Positions 42,436 through 51,273 of a DNA stretch of 64,000 bases are shown one piece after another; position 1 is the stretch's first letter, and each line of letters begins with the position of its first letter. The notes below the pieces were generated by a model. That model was given only the letters and a program-made list of their open reading frames with translations, was not told where the DNA came from and searched no databases. Source of the stretch: Aureimonas pseudogalii (GTDB lineage Bacteria; Pseudomonadota; Alphaproteobacteria; Rhizobiales; Rhizobiaceae); assembly GCF_014196835.1 (NCBI RefSeq), contig NZ_JACIEK010000010.1, positions 1 to 64,000 of the forward strand, given 5' to 3'. Made by a program: the position numbers and the translations under genes.

Positions 42436-43173
42436 ATGGAGCCTTCGAGCGCGACCGAACTCGCGGGCTTCCGGCGCCGGGTGGCGGCATTCCTGATCGA
42501 CTGGGCGATCTGCGCCTTGCTCCTGGCCTGCTACGCCGTCCTTCTGTTCGCTGCAACGAACGGGCGCTCGCAATTCATCCCGGATCTCGTTCCCCGCGGG
42601 TGTCAGGAGGTCGATCCCGTTCCCTCCGGACTGACGTTTCCGGGTTTCAACCCGAACCAGGCCAGGTTTTGCCGCCAGACCATCTTCGGCTGGCCGGCCG
42701 CCCAGATCCTGACGCTGACCGAAAGCACCGTCGACGGGTACGTGACGATCAATCGCAATGTGAGGCTGGCGATCGATGCGGATAGGATGACGGAAGGCGG
42801 CGACGTCAACCGCACTCCGACGGAAGCGCTCCTGGTCCTGTTCCGCCTTGTCCTCGATACATTCGCGCGGAGCCCGGGGCGGCGCATCTGCGGCATCGCC
42901 GTGGTGGATGGCGCGACCGGTCGCAGGGCCTCCTTCTCGCGTCTCTGGCGCAGATACCTTCTCTATTCGATCCCGATCGGCATCGGCTATCTCGACCTTA
43001 TACCCGGCGCCCCCGATGTTTGGTCATCCGACGGGTCCAGATTTTCCATCGGCGTCGGGCTGCTTCCGATTCTCGCCATTTTCGCGCTCCTGTTCTGGAA
43101 CGTCGTGTCGATCAACGCGCGCCGCCCCGCCTATTACGACCGCCCCGTCGGCACCTCCGTGGAACGGCGCTGA
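42436..43173 (+). CDS. RDD-family membrane protein
   Basis: 245 residues. An RDD-type helix opens the protein (GFRRRVAAFLIDWAICALLL), followed by a roughly 110-residue polar domain with three cysteines, then a segment with GRRICGIAVVDGATGRRASF (the R.....V.......F pattern of RDD proteins) and two more membrane helices, LLYSIPIGIGYLDLI and LLPILAIFALLFWNVV. The large loop between helices is unusual; most RDD proteins are shorter there. Function unknown. ATG at 42436 preferred over GTG at 42424 because GGTGGAG lies 11 bases upstream. Confidence 0.8.
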   Translation: MEPSSATELAGFRRRVAAFLIDWAICALLLACYAVLLFAATNGRSQFIPDLVPRGCQEVDPVPSGLTFPGFNPNQARFCRQTIFGWPAAQILTLTESTVDGYVTINRNVRLAIDADRMTEGGDVNRTPTEALLVLFRLVLDTFARSPGRRICGIAVVDGATGRRASFSRLWRRYLLYSIPIGIGYLDLIPGAPDVWSSDGSRFSIGVGLLPILAIFALLFWNVVSINARRPAYYDRPVGTSVERR

Positions 43174-43299
43174 CGGTCGGGTTGCTCTCGACGCGTCCCG
43201 CGCTGGACGGCGCCACGATGAACCGCTGCTGGCCGATATCCATCGCACGTCTATCTGCGCATGGTGACGGCGTGGAGTCCGCCGCCGAGGGGTCGAGCC

Positions 43300-44373
43300 A
43301 TGAACAAACGCAAATTCCTGAAGCTCGCGGCCTTCGGTGGTGCCGCGTCGATCGGCGCGGGAGCCGCGGCGAAGGTCTACGGGGCCAGTGCGCGCTATCA
43401 GGGGCCGATCAGCGATCATTTCGACGGAACGCGCTTCTTCAATCCCGGCGGCACCGAGCCGAACGGGTTCGGCGACCTCCTGCGCTGGCGCCTCAACGGC
43501 GAGCGCGCGACCTGGCCGGAGGCCTGGCCCGAGGCGCCTCGCTCCGTGACGCCGGAGGCGCGGGTGTCCGGAGATACGCTACGCGTCACGATGATCGGCC
43601 ACGCCTCGCTGCTGATTCAGACCGAGGGCCTCAACATCCTGACCGATCCCGTCTATTCGGATCGCGCCTCCCCCGTCGCCTTCGCCGGCCCCAAGCGCGT
43701 CAACGCGCCGGGCGTTCCCTTCGAGCGCCTGCCGCCGATCGATCTCGTTCTCCTCACGCACAACCACTACGACCACATGGATCTCGACACGCTGGCGCGG
43801 CTCAAGGCGGCCCACGACCCGCTCGTCGTCACCCCATTGGGCAACGACCTCATCGTCGCCCCGCGCGTGCCCGGCCTGCGCATGCACGTGCAGGACTGGG
43901 GCGACACGTTTTCGCTCGGGGCGTTCACCGTCCACTGCGAGCCGACGCACCACTGGTCGGCGCGAGGCCTGCTCGATCGGCGCAAGGCGCTCTGGTCCTC
44001 CTTCGTCGTCGAGGGGCCGGCGGGCCGCATCTACCATGTCGGCGATACCGGCTTTCATTCCGGGATCAACTACCGCGAGGCGCAGCGCAGGCACGGCAGC
44101 TTCCGGCTCGCATGCCTGCCGATCGGCGCCTATGAGCCGCGCTGGTTCATGAAGCCGCAGCACCAGAACCCGGCCGAAGCGGTGGAGGGCTTCAAGCTGC
44201 TCGGCAGCCCATATGCCGTCGGCCACCATTGGGGCACGTTCCAACTCACCGACGAAGCGATCGAGGCGCCGAGAACGGCGCTTCGCTCCGCCCTCGACGA
44301 CGCGGCCATCGCGCAGGAGCGCTTCCGGCCGTTGATCCCCGGCGAAACCTGGGACGTTCCGCCGGTCGCCTGA
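43300..44373 (+). CDS. MBL-fold metal-dependent hydrolase, NAPE-PLD/UlaG-like, Tat-type leader
   Basis: 357 residues. The start MNKRKFLKLAAFGGAASIG is a lipid/Tat-like leader (KRKFLK, not a double Arg). The metallo-beta-lactamase core holds MIGHASLLIQTEGLNILTDP, LLTHNHYDHMD (metal motif HNHYDHMD) and EPTHHWSARGLLD with VGDTGFHSG. This layout matches the NAPE-PLD/RomA group of phosphodiesterase-like hydrolases. GAGGGG precedes the ATG. The substrate is not known. Follows the RDD gene on the same strand after about 125 bases. Confidence 0.88.
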   Translation: MNKRKFLKLAAFGGAASIGAGAAAKVYGASARYQGPISDHFDGTRFFNPGGTEPNGFGDLLRWRLNGERATWPEAWPEAPRSVTPEARVSGDTLRVTMIGHASLLIQTEGLNILTDPVYSDRASPVAFAGPKRVNAPGVPFERLPPIDLVLLTHNHYDHMDLDTLARLKAAHDPLVVTPLGNDLIVAPRVPGLRMHVQDWGDTFSLGAFTVHCEPTHHWSARGLLDRRKALWSSFVVEGPAGRIYHVGDTGFHSGINYREAQRRHGSFRLACLPIGAYEPRWFMKPQHQNPAEAVEGFKLLGSPYAVGHHWGTFQLTDEAIEAPRTALRSALDDAAIAQERFRPLIPGETWDVPPVA

Positions 44374-44501
44374 GCGCGCGGGACGGGGTCTCTCCATCGC
44401 TCGCCAGGATGGACCTTCCGGCAGAGCCCGTGTGGATGTCGATCGCGCCGGCTCCCGTCAAACCGGTTGCAGCGTTGGGTGGCCGAGCGCAAGCGAGCCG
44501 G

Positions 44502-45863
44502 TCACGCGAGCGGTGCTTCGTCGCCGGCATCGACGCGAGGTGGCACGTACCGCGCGGCCAGGGCCTTGACGTCGACGCGGGCCTTGAGGCGGGCGGCCAG
44601 CAGGTAGGTGCCGCCGACCTTGCGCTGGAGGAACAGCGCGTCGGTCGGCGGCAGGCGCCAGAACTCGCGCTCGTCGGCAAATTCCAGGCCCGCCTCGCGC
44701 AGGCGGCGCAGGATCGCGGCGTCGCCGAAGTCGAAAAGGTCCGAGCCGAGCAGCGGCGCCTTGGCGAGGTCGAACATCGCCAGGATCCTGTCGCGGTGGC
44801 GCTGCGGCAGGCGCTCGTCGACGAGGCCCATGCGCGTCAGCGCCGCCGCGACGCCGGCGCGGTCGTCGGCGAGGCCCGCCACGGCGAGCGCCCGGCAGGG
44901 CTCGACGAAGCCCGCGGAAAAGGCCCGGGTGGCGCCGAAGTCGAGCAGCACGATACGCCCGGTCTGCGGCTCGTAGCGGTAGTTCGCGAGATTGGGGTCG
45001 GTCTGCATGAGCCTGAAGACGAAGAGCTCGCGCAGCGCGAGATCGACGAGCCGCGCCGCCACACGGTCGCGCTCGTCCTGGGGCATGCGCTCCAGCGTCT
45101 CGATCGGCACGCTGTCGCAATAGTCCATTGCCAGGACGTCGCGGCCGGTGAGGTCGCGATGGACGGCAGGCACGCGAAAGTCCGGATCCTCCGCGAGGAG
45201 CGCCGCGAAGCGCTCGAGGCAGTCCGCCTCGCGCTCGTAGTCGGCCTCCTCGTGCAACTGGCGCTTGGCCTCGCGCAGGAGCGGGCCGACGTCGAGATGC
45301 CGCGGCACCAAGCCGGAGAGACGCAGCAGCGTCGCGACATTGTCGACGTCGCTGTCGATGGCGCGGCGCACGCCGGGATACTGGATCTTGATCGCGAGAT
45401 CGCGCCCGTCGTGCGTCCTCGCCCGGTGCACCTGCCCGATCGAGGCGGCGGCGATCGGGTGGAACGAGAAGCGCTCGAAGCGTTCCAGCCAGCCCGGCCC
45501 CCACGCGCGGTCGAGCACCGACTGGACCTGGGCGCGCGGCATCGGCTCGGCGTCGGCGCGCAGCCGCGCCATGATGGCGGCGAGCTCGGGCGGCAGGATG
45601 TCGCCGGCCTCCATCGAGATCAGCTGGCCCATCTTCATCGCGGCGCCGCGCAGGTTCGCCAGCTGCCCGGTGACCCGCAGCACGTTGGTCGGGGTCATCA
45701 AGAGGTCTTCGAGGCGCGGGCGCTCGCCGCGCGCCAGGCGACCGGCCCCCTCGGCCAGCATGCCGCCGGCGACGCCCGCCGCCATGCCGCCGAGCCGCGC
45801 GAGCCGCGACAGGCGGCCGCCGGGAACGGGCGAGCCGGCGGAGGGGGGAACGCGAGGCGCCAT
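44502..45863 (-). CDS. ABC1/AarF (UbiB-like) atypical kinase
   Basis: 453 residues. KxGQ motif MKMGQLISMEAGDILPPELA near residue 75, nucleotide-binding Ala-rich loop AAASIGQVHRA, the lysine in LAIKIQYPGV, and a catalytic NLANYRYEPQTG with LDFGATRAF (DFG) are typical of ABC1 kinases. The N-terminus is disordered and Gly/Arg-rich. Bacterial members support ubiquinone synthesis or stress resistance. The start at 45863 follows AGGGT. It is divergent from the LuxR-type regulator. Confidence 0.9.
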   Translation of the reverse strand: MAPRVPPSAGSPVPGGRLSRLARLGGMAAGVAGGMLAEGAGRLARGERPRLEDLLMTPTNVLRVTGQLANLRGAAMKMGQLISMEAGDILPPELAAIMARLRADAEPMPRAQVQSVLDRAWGPGWLERFERFSFHPIAAASIGQVHRARTHDGRDLAIKIQYPGVRRAIDSDVDNVATLLRLSGLVPRHLDVGPLLREAKRQLHEEADYEREADCLERFAALLAEDPDFRVPAVHRDLTGRDVLAMDYCDSVPIETLERMPQDERDRVAARLVDLALRELFVFRLMQTDPNLANYRYEPQTGRIVLLDFGATRAFSAGFVEPCRALAVAGLADDRAGVAAALTRMGLVDERLPQRHRDRILAMFDLAKAPLLGSDLFDFGDAAILRRLREAGLEFADEREFWRLPPTDALFLQRKVGGTYLLAARLKARVDVKALAARYVPPRVDAGDEAPLA

Positions 45864-46152
45864 GGCGATGACCCTTTTTTGGCGAGGGGACCTGGCGGTG
45901 CGCGCCCGGTTCTTCCTGGCAGGGACCTGCGTCCACCCGAGGGGACGGCAAGCCCGAGCGGGGCGATCGGCGCTCGCGGCCGGTGCGGCATGATCGCTCG
46001 CGGCCCCGCGTTCGGCCCCGCATGGGGCGGACGGCGACGCAGCGCGCGACCCCATGCGGCGGTGGCGCGGCATACCCCCCGCTGCCATAGTGCAGGGCGG
46101 CGTCGCCCCAGTCCCGGGCGCCTTCCGGACACCGCGTCATCGGAGTGCAGGC

Positions 46153-47232
46153 ATGCCCGAAACCCTGATCGATCGCATCTATGAGGCCGCCGTCAATTCC
46201 GAGCTCTGGCCCGACGTTCTCGACGGCATGGCGGACGTCGCGGGCGCCGAAGGCGGCGTCCTGTTCGCCGCCGGCACGGGCGCGCCGAAATGGACCTCGT
46301 CGGAGCGCATGCGCCCCCATATGGAGGCCTTCGTCACGCAAGGGTGGGCGGCGCGAAACGACCGCGGCGACGCGGCGTTCCGCAAGGGCCTGAACAGCTT
46401 CGTCACCGACCACGACACGCTCACGGCCGAGGAGATCGAGGCCAGCCCGATCTATCGCGACTTCTTCCGGCCCCGCGGGCTCGGCTGGTCCATCGGCACC
46501 TCGATCGTTCCGATGACGGGCGACGTCCTCGTTCTCAGCTTCGAGCGGGCCTACCGGCGCGGTCCCGTCGAGGTCGCGGTGAAAGACAGGCTCGACCCGC
46601 TGCGCCCCCATCTGGCGCGCTCGGCCTTCACCGCCGCCCGCTTCGGGCTGGAGCGGGCCCGGGGCATGGTCAGCGGGCTGAACGTCATCGGCCTCGCGGC
46701 GGCGGTGGTCACGGCGTCGGGAACGATGATCACGGGCAACGCCCAGCTCGAGGCCATGTCGGACGTCGTCCTGCAGGGCGCGTTCGACCGGATCTCGCTC
46801 GCCGATCCCGCCGCGCAGCGCGCGATGAGCCTTGCCTTGAAGGAACTGTGCCGGGGAAGCGGCCATCCGCTGCCGCCGATGACCTTCGCGATGCGCCCGG
46901 ACGAGGGGCAGCCCGTGGTCGCCCATCTGATCCCGCTCGTCGCGACCGCGCGCGACATCTTCGGCCGGGGCGACGCGCTCATGATCCTGTCGCGGATCGG
47001 GCAGGGCGGCGTGCCGGGCACGACGCTGCTCGAGGCGGTGTTCGACCTGACGCCGGCCGAATCGCGCGTCGCCCGCAAGGTGGTGGAAGGCGTGCCGACC
47101 GCCCTCATCGCCGAGGCGCTCTCCATTTCCTACGAGACGGTGCGGACGCAGATGAAGGCGGTCTTCCGAAAGACCGGCGTGGCGCGCCAGGTCGATCTCG
47201 TGCGGCTCGTCTCGGGCCTGCCTCGCGTGTGA
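46153..47232 (+). CDS. LuxR-type HTH regulator
   Basis: 359 residues. The N-terminal two thirds (IYEAAVNSELWPDVLDGMAD and later PIYRDFFRPRGLGWSIG) resemble the sensory part found in many rhizobial LuxR-type regulators, not the acyl-homoserine-lactone domain. The C-terminal HTH is LTPAESRVARKVVEG, then IAEALSISYETVRTQMKAVF. Ligand unknown. The ATG at 46153 is taken from the conserved MPETLIDRIYEA start. It is divergent from the ABC1 kinase, about 290 bases apart. Confidence 0.88.
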   Translation: MPETLIDRIYEAAVNSELWPDVLDGMADVAGAEGGVLFAAGTGAPKWTSSERMRPHMEAFVTQGWAARNDRGDAAFRKGLNSFVTDHDTLTAEEIEASPIYRDFFRPRGLGWSIGTSIVPMTGDVLVLSFERAYRRGPVEVAVKDRLDPLRPHLARSAFTAARFGLERARGMVSGLNVIGLAAAVVTASGTMITGNAQLEAMSDVVLQGAFDRISLADPAAQRAMSLALKELCRGSGHPLPPMTFAMRPDEGQPVVAHLIPLVATARDIFGRGDALMILSRIGQGGVPGTTLLEAVFDLTPAESRVARKVVEGVPTALIAEALSISYETVRTQMKAVFRKTGVARQVDLVRLVSGLPRV

Positions 47233-47361
47233 TCCGGCAAGGCCGGACGCAAGGGCTTGCCTTCTCCGCGCGGATGCGGGCAGCGTCCGCGCGGATCGAA
47301 CAGCGGGACGGGAACGGCGATGGCGCGACTGCGGACGGGCTCACGGATGGCAGGCGGCCCG

Positions 47362-47613
47362 ATGCAGTTCGCCGTCTCCACCGAGACGCAGATCGGCGGC
47401 GCCGTCACGCTGCCGCCCGATCGCTACACGGGAACGGTGTCGTGGCGCGAGACGATGAAGCGCGGCGGCTTCGAGCGGTCGAAGAAGAGCTACCGGATCG
47501 AGCTCGACCCGGAGGACGTCCTGCGCTGGGGCGGCGACCCCGGCGCCGGCGAGAGCCCTTGCGTCATCGACATCACCGAGGACGTCGCGTCCGGCGCCAT
47601 CAAGGCCCTCTGA
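47362..47613 (+). CDS. Hypothetical protein of 83 residues
   Basis: Starts MQFAVSTETQIGGAVTLPPD, with LRWGGDPGAGESPCVIDITE in the second half. No domain was recognised. In-frame ATGs at 47320 and 47347 are alternatives; an AGG 7 bases before 47362 favours it. Codon usage looks genuine. It lies between the LuxR gene and the SDR gene on the same strand. Confidence 0.5.
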   Translation: MQFAVSTETQIGGAVTLPPDRYTGTVSWRETMKRGGFERSKKSYRIELDPEDVLRWGGDPGAGESPCVIDITEDVASGAIKAL

Positions 47614-47748
47614 GAGCGTCCGCGTCGCTGCGAGGGCCATGCGACGGTGCGGCGAGACGTCCGGGCTGAAGCCATGTCGTATTCGGGCGGAGCGTTCCCG
47701 GCGGTCGATCGTTGGGCCCTCGTCTTCGACGCACGCAAGGGATGCCCC

Positions 47749-48624
47749 ATGACCAACGATCCGCGCACCAGCCAGCCGACCCGATTTCCCGGCGAGCCGC
47801 ACCAGTCGGCCCCGGGCTTCGAGTCGAAGATGCGCACCCGGCCCGACCACGGCGAGGAGACCTATCGCGGCAAGGGGCTGCTCGAGGGACGGGTGGCGCT
47901 GATCACGGGCGGCGATTCGGGCATCGGCAAGGCCGTAGCGATCGCCTATGCCCGCGAGGGCGCGCATGTCGCGATCTCCTATCTCGCCGAGGAGCAGGAG
48001 GATGCCGAGGAGACCAAGACCTGGGTGGAGAAGGCAGGACGGCGCTGCCTGCTCGTGCCGGGAGACCTGCGCGACCCCGCTCATTGCGCGGCTCTCGTGG
48101 AGCGCACGGTGGGCGAACTCGGCGGCCTCGACATCCTCGTCAACAACGCGGCGGCGCAGACCGTCAACGACGACCTCGCCGACATCGACGACGCCGCGAT
48201 GCAGGGCGCGTTCGAGGCCAATGTCTACGCGATGATCCGCCTGGCCAAGGCGGCGGTGCCGCACATGAAGCCGGGCTCGGCCATCGTCAACTCGACGAGC
48301 ATCCAGGCCAAGGTCGCCTCGGAGGGCATGATCGTCTACGCCGCCACCAAGGGTGCGATCTCCAGCCTGACGATCGGCCTGTCCAACCTTCTGGCGCCCA
48401 AGGGCATCCGGGTGAACGCGGTGGCGCCCGGCCCGGTCTGGACGCCGATCCAGCCGATCGCCAAGCCGACGGACGAGCTGGAAGTGCTGGGCAACGACAC
48501 CCCGCTCGGCCGCGCCGGCCAGCCCGCCGAACTCGCGCCCGCCTATGTCTGGCTGGCGTCGGGCGAGGGCAGCTACATCAGCGGCGCGGTGATTCCCGTC
48601 ACCGGCGGCATTCCCATGTACTGA
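47749..48624 (+). CDS. Short-chain dehydrogenase, YghA/general-stress type
   Basis: 291 residues. A disordered proline-rich lead of about 45 residues (PTRFPGEPHQSAPGFESKM) precedes the SDR fold: ALITGGDSGIGKAVAIAYAR (TGxxxGIG), NNAAAQ (in place of NNAG), VNSTSIQA with the serine, and VYAATKG (Tyr-x-x-x-Lys). The long lead and D.G motif match the YghA/general-stress-protein 39 group, which act on aldehydes or glucose. The start at 47749 has AAGGG upstream. The neighbours are small stress-like proteins. Confidence 0.9.
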   Translation: MTNDPRTSQPTRFPGEPHQSAPGFESKMRTRPDHGEETYRGKGLLEGRVALITGGDSGIGKAVAIAYAREGAHVAISYLAEEQEDAEETKTWVEKAGRRCLLVPGDLRDPAHCAALVERTVGELGGLDILVNNAAAQTVNDDLADIDDAAMQGAFEANVYAMIRLAKAAVPHMKPGSAIVNSTSIQAKVASEGMIVYAATKGAISSLTIGLSNLLAPKGIRVNAVAPGPVWTPIQPIAKPTDELEVLGNDTPLGRAGQPAELAPAYVWLASGEGSYISGAVIPVTGGIPMY

Positions 48625-48831
48625 TCGCCCGACGAGACGGGCGCCGGATGGCCTCTGGCCTCCGGCGCAGGTGCTGCGCGATCGCGTTCGGATGCCGCCT
48701 GCGGATGCCGAGACCCGCCGAATGCACGTGCGATGGCCCGCCTAATGGCGATCGCAGCGCCGGGACGTCTGGCGCGGGGCCGACTTCTGTCCCATATCAA
48801 CTCTCTAACGTTTCCAGAGGAAGGCGCGCCC

Positions 48832-48999
48832 ATGCGGACACCGAATTACAATTTCGAACGCCAGGAGCGCGACCGGGCCAAGAACGCCAGGAAGGCCGAG
48901 AAGGCCGAGGCGAAGTCGGCCAAGCGCGACACCGAAACCCGCACGCAGGAGACCCCCGTCGAGGACGCCGACCGGCAGCCCGACGCGGCGAAGACCTGA
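48832..48999 (+). CDS. Small charged protein, NFERxxRDR type
   Basis: 55 residues beginning MRTPNYNFERQERDRAKNAR. Lysine, glutamate, arginine and alanine make up most of the chain, with no hydrophobic core, so it is probably helical or disordered. Short proteins starting with a similar NFER..RDR motif are common in Hyphomicrobiales and have no known function. AGAGGAAGG lies just upstream of the ATG. Confidence 0.65.
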   Translation: MRTPNYNFERQERDRAKNARKAEKAEAKSAKRDTETRTQETPVEDADRQPDAAKT

Positions 49000-49017
49000 T
49001 CGCTGAAAGCGACCCCC

Positions 49018-49200
49018 ATGGCATCCCCCAAGACCCCGGCCTCGGCCGCCGCCCAGAAGGTGGCGGCCGAACTGCCCTACGATCCCACGGCCTTCTCGCA
49101 GAAATACGGCATCCCGCCGAGCGAGGCGAAGACCATCATCAAACGCTACGGCCCGTCGCGCAAGAAGCTCGACTCCTACATGGCCGCGCGCGAGGCGTAA
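49018..49200 (+). CDS. Small protein, DUF3606-like
   Basis: 60 residues with YDPTAFSQKYGIPPSEAKTI and IKRYGPSRKKLDSYM, resembling the short DUF3606 helical proteins (..W...YG.T...L...V...G....V...L). The match is suggestive only. It lies 18 bases after the NFER protein and before a strong terminator, so the pair forms the end of one transcript. Confidence 0.6.
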   Translation: MASPKTPASAAAQKVAAELPYDPTAFSQKYGIPPSEAKTIIKRYGPSRKKLDSYMAAREA

Positions 49201-49251
49201 GCCGCTGACGAGACCGCCGGCGGCGCCGGCTGGATCAAGTGCATGACGATC

Positions 49252-49286
49252 AAAAGGCCCCGTCGATCCGTTCGCCGGGGCCTTTT
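49252..49286. terminator. Bidirectional rho-independent terminator
   Basis: AAAAGGCCCCG (49252-49262) pairs perfectly with CGGGGCCTTTT (49276-49286) around a 13-base loop. The T-run on the plus strand and A-run on the 5' side make it work in both directions. It ends the small-protein transcript, and may stop the minus-strand TetR transcript too. Confidence 0.9.
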
Positions 49287-49577
49287 CGTCTCTTTCGGCA
49301 GGCGCGGGAAGGCGGGATGGATGCGGTTCGTCCGCCCGGCAGGCTCCGTTCGAGCCTGCCGGGCGTCATCGAGATGCCCGGCACGAAGGCTCGGCGGTCG
49401 CAGACGTGTTCGCCGGAGGCGACGAAAACGCCATCGCCGACGCTGCCGGACGATCCACCCGATCGAACGGCATGTCGGCTCCAGCCTCTCGGGCCTCTCG
49501 GCTTCGCACCGACCGGGCTCATCCGGTCGGGCGCCGGGCCCGCGTGTCGTCGCGGCCTCGCTCTCGCAGTCTGGAGG

Positions 49578-50171
49578 TCAGGGGGCGGGGGGCGAGGGCC
49601 AGCCCTTCATCGTCAGGTCCACCACGCGCTTCAACTCGTCCGCGCTGGCGCCGCCCGTGGCCTGCACCGACATGCCGTTGGCCACCGCCATGACGTAGCG
49701 CGCGAGCGATTGCGGGTCGGCGTCGGCGGGGAGGTCGCCGGCGGCCTTCCATTCTTCGAGGCGGGCGCAGAGGCGCGCTTCGCCCGCGGCGCGCCGCGCG
49801 TTGAGTTCCTCGCGGATGCCGTCGCTCGCTTCGCTGCAGACGAGCGCGCCCTGCACCATCAGGCAACCGCGGGGGGCGTCGTCGCCCGCGCCCGCGAAGC
49901 TCATGAGCAGCCGCTCCACCGCCCGGCGCGAGGTCGGCTCGTTCAGGACGTCGCAGGACGGGTCGGCGCGCATCGCGCCGTAGCGGTCGAGCACCTTGCG
50001 GAACAACTCCTCCTTGTTGCCGAACGCGGCGTAGAGGCTGGGGCGCGTGACGCCCATCGCCTCCGTCAGGTCGCTCAGCGACGTGCCCTCGTAGCCCCGA
50101 CGCCAGAAGACGTCGAGCGCCTGGTCGAGGGCCTTGTCGGCGTCGAACTCTCGCGGGCGACCCATACCCAT
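49578..50171 (-). CDS. TetR-family regulator of RND efflux locus
   Basis: 197 residues from ATG 50171, or 195 from 50165. TetR HTH: ALDQALDVFWRRGYEG, then TSLSDLTEAMGVTRPSLYAA. The C-terminal ligand domain has two cysteines near the middle (GCLMVQGALVCSEASDG). It is divergent from the secreted VPGSD protein, the small 74-residue protein and the RND pair. Two operator-like boxes flank a promoter in between. Confidence 0.9.
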   Translation of the reverse strand: MGMGRPREFDADKALDQALDVFWRRGYEGTSLSDLTEAMGVTRPSLYAAFGNKEELFRKVLDRYGAMRADPSCDVLNEPTSRRAVERLLMSFAGAGDDAPRGCLMVQGALVCSEASDGIREELNARRAAGEARLCARLEEWKAAGDLPADADPQSLARYVMAVANGMSVQATGGASADELKRVVDLTMKGWPSPPAP

Positions 50172-50221
50172 CTGATTTCCAGTCCTTCTCCTTGGGCAGC
50201 GATGGCCGCTTCCGACTTCTA

Positions 50222-50290
50222 TATCGATCGGTAAAATAATCCGTTGACAGGCGGAAGCCAAGCCCCTATCTCGATCCTTACCGATTGGTA
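50222..50290. promoter_or_regulatory. Divergent promoter with two TetR-type boxes
   Basis: TATCGATCGGTA at 50222-50233 and TACCGATTGGTA at 50279-50290 are related imperfect palindromes (TAYCGATYGGTA). Between them TTGACA at 50244-50249 and TATCTC at 50267-50272 form a promoter with 17-base spacing, reading toward the secreted VPGSD gene. Both boxes are in the right place for the divergent TetR-type repressor. Confidence 0.65.
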
Positions 50291-50556
50291 TGGAAGTCCC
50301 GACGGCTCGCCCGGTGCGATCGACCTTCGATCAAGACGAAAAAGCGGCCGAAGGGTTCCGGGACCTCGTCATGCGGCACCGCCGCCCGGCAGCATCCGCC
50401 AATCCGCCCGCCCCTCACGGGCTCGACGACCGACGCCGGCTCAGGCCGACGTTCTCCACCAACCCTTGAGATCGAGGACCCGCCGTGGCTCCCCCTTCGA
50501 CCCTTGCCGGTCGCGGGATCGTGCACGCTCGTCCCGACGCAGAAGGATCCCACCCC

Positions 50557-50883
50557 ATGACCCGCTCTCTCCTCGTCGCTCTCCCGCTCGCCGCCCTTCT
50601 CGCCGCTTCGGTGGCTTCCGCCGAAGGGCTCGTTCCCGGCTCCGACACCGGAACGCGCGACGCCCAGGCGTTCCAGGACAATTCCGTCGGCATCGGCCGG
50701 TTCGCCGATCCGGCGGCCTCCGCCGAGCGCGGCTACGGCTATCCCGTGACCCCGCGTGCGGCTCCCACTCCAAGCCAGCGGAACGACGCGGCCCGCACCG
50801 ATGATGTGCGCGGCCCGGGCGACGGCACTCGCCGGCCCGCCCCGGCGGTGGGTGCTCTCGTTCCTGGTTCCGACAGCTTCTGA
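50557..50883 (+). CDS. Small secreted VPGSD-motif protein, second copy
   Basis: 108 residues. Signal peptide MTRSLLVALPLAALLAASVA cleaved at ASA, then mature EGLVPGSDTGTRDAQAF. A YGYP motif lies near residue 67 and the chain ends ALVPGSDSF. The same order VPGSDT, YGYP, VPGSDSF as in the protein at 8920-9288 indicates homology. The middle is low-complexity. AGAAGGA lies about 11 bases upstream of the ATG. It sits at the head of the TetR/RND locus and may be co-transcribed with it. Confidence 0.75.
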   Translation: MTRSLLVALPLAALLAASVASAEGLVPGSDTGTRDAQAFQDNSVGIGRFADPAASAERGYGYPVTPRAAPTPSQRNDAARTDDVRGPGDGTRRPAPAVGALVPGSDSF

Positions 50884-50986
50884 GCCGGAGGGCGGCGGCT
50901 CGCGGACTCCTTCGCAAGCCGCCGCCCCCCTTCGCCTCTTGGCGACCCGCCCGACCCCCCGCATCCCATCGCTCGAGGAGACGCGC

Positions 50987-51211
50987 GTGCCGAACCCGAC
51001 CGCATCCCCCATCCCCTTTCTCGCCGCCCGAAGCCCGGCGCCCGCCCTGTGGCGCCGCGCCATGCAGGCGCTCGTCCGGCTCGACCGGCACCTGATCGCG
51101 CTCGGCGATCCCGGCGCCGTGCCGGGCCCCATGACGACGCGCCGATCCGGCGACCCCGGCGCCCGGCCGGCCGGCCATGAGCCCGGCGCCGTCAGTTCCC
51201 TGCTTCTCTGA
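50987..51211 (+). CDS. Hypothetical small protein before the RND genes
   Basis: 74 residues from GTG 50987, which has GAGGAG six bases upstream, the best ribosome binding site in this stretch. The chain is VPNPTASPIPFLAARSPAPA, a helix (LWRRAMQALVRLDRHLIALG) and a Gly/Pro/Arg-rich tail. No homology was recognised. It lies between the VPGSD protein and the adaptor gene on the same strand. Confidence 0.5.
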   Translation: MPNPTASPIPFLAARSPAPALWRRAMQALVRLDRHLIALGDPGAVPGPMTTRRSGDPGARPAGHEPGAVSSLLL

Positions 51212-51273
51212 ACAGCGCGCCGTCCGCCGGACCCGTTTCGTCCGGCCGCTTTCCGCTCCTTCGAGGTTTCCCC

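Noticed and set aside
47680-47720. A GGAGC-N16-CGTT stretch upstream of the stress-type SDR, like an EcfG (general stress sigma) promoter
   Set aside because: One mismatch in the -35 box and no second candidate in the window; the match is too weak to claim.
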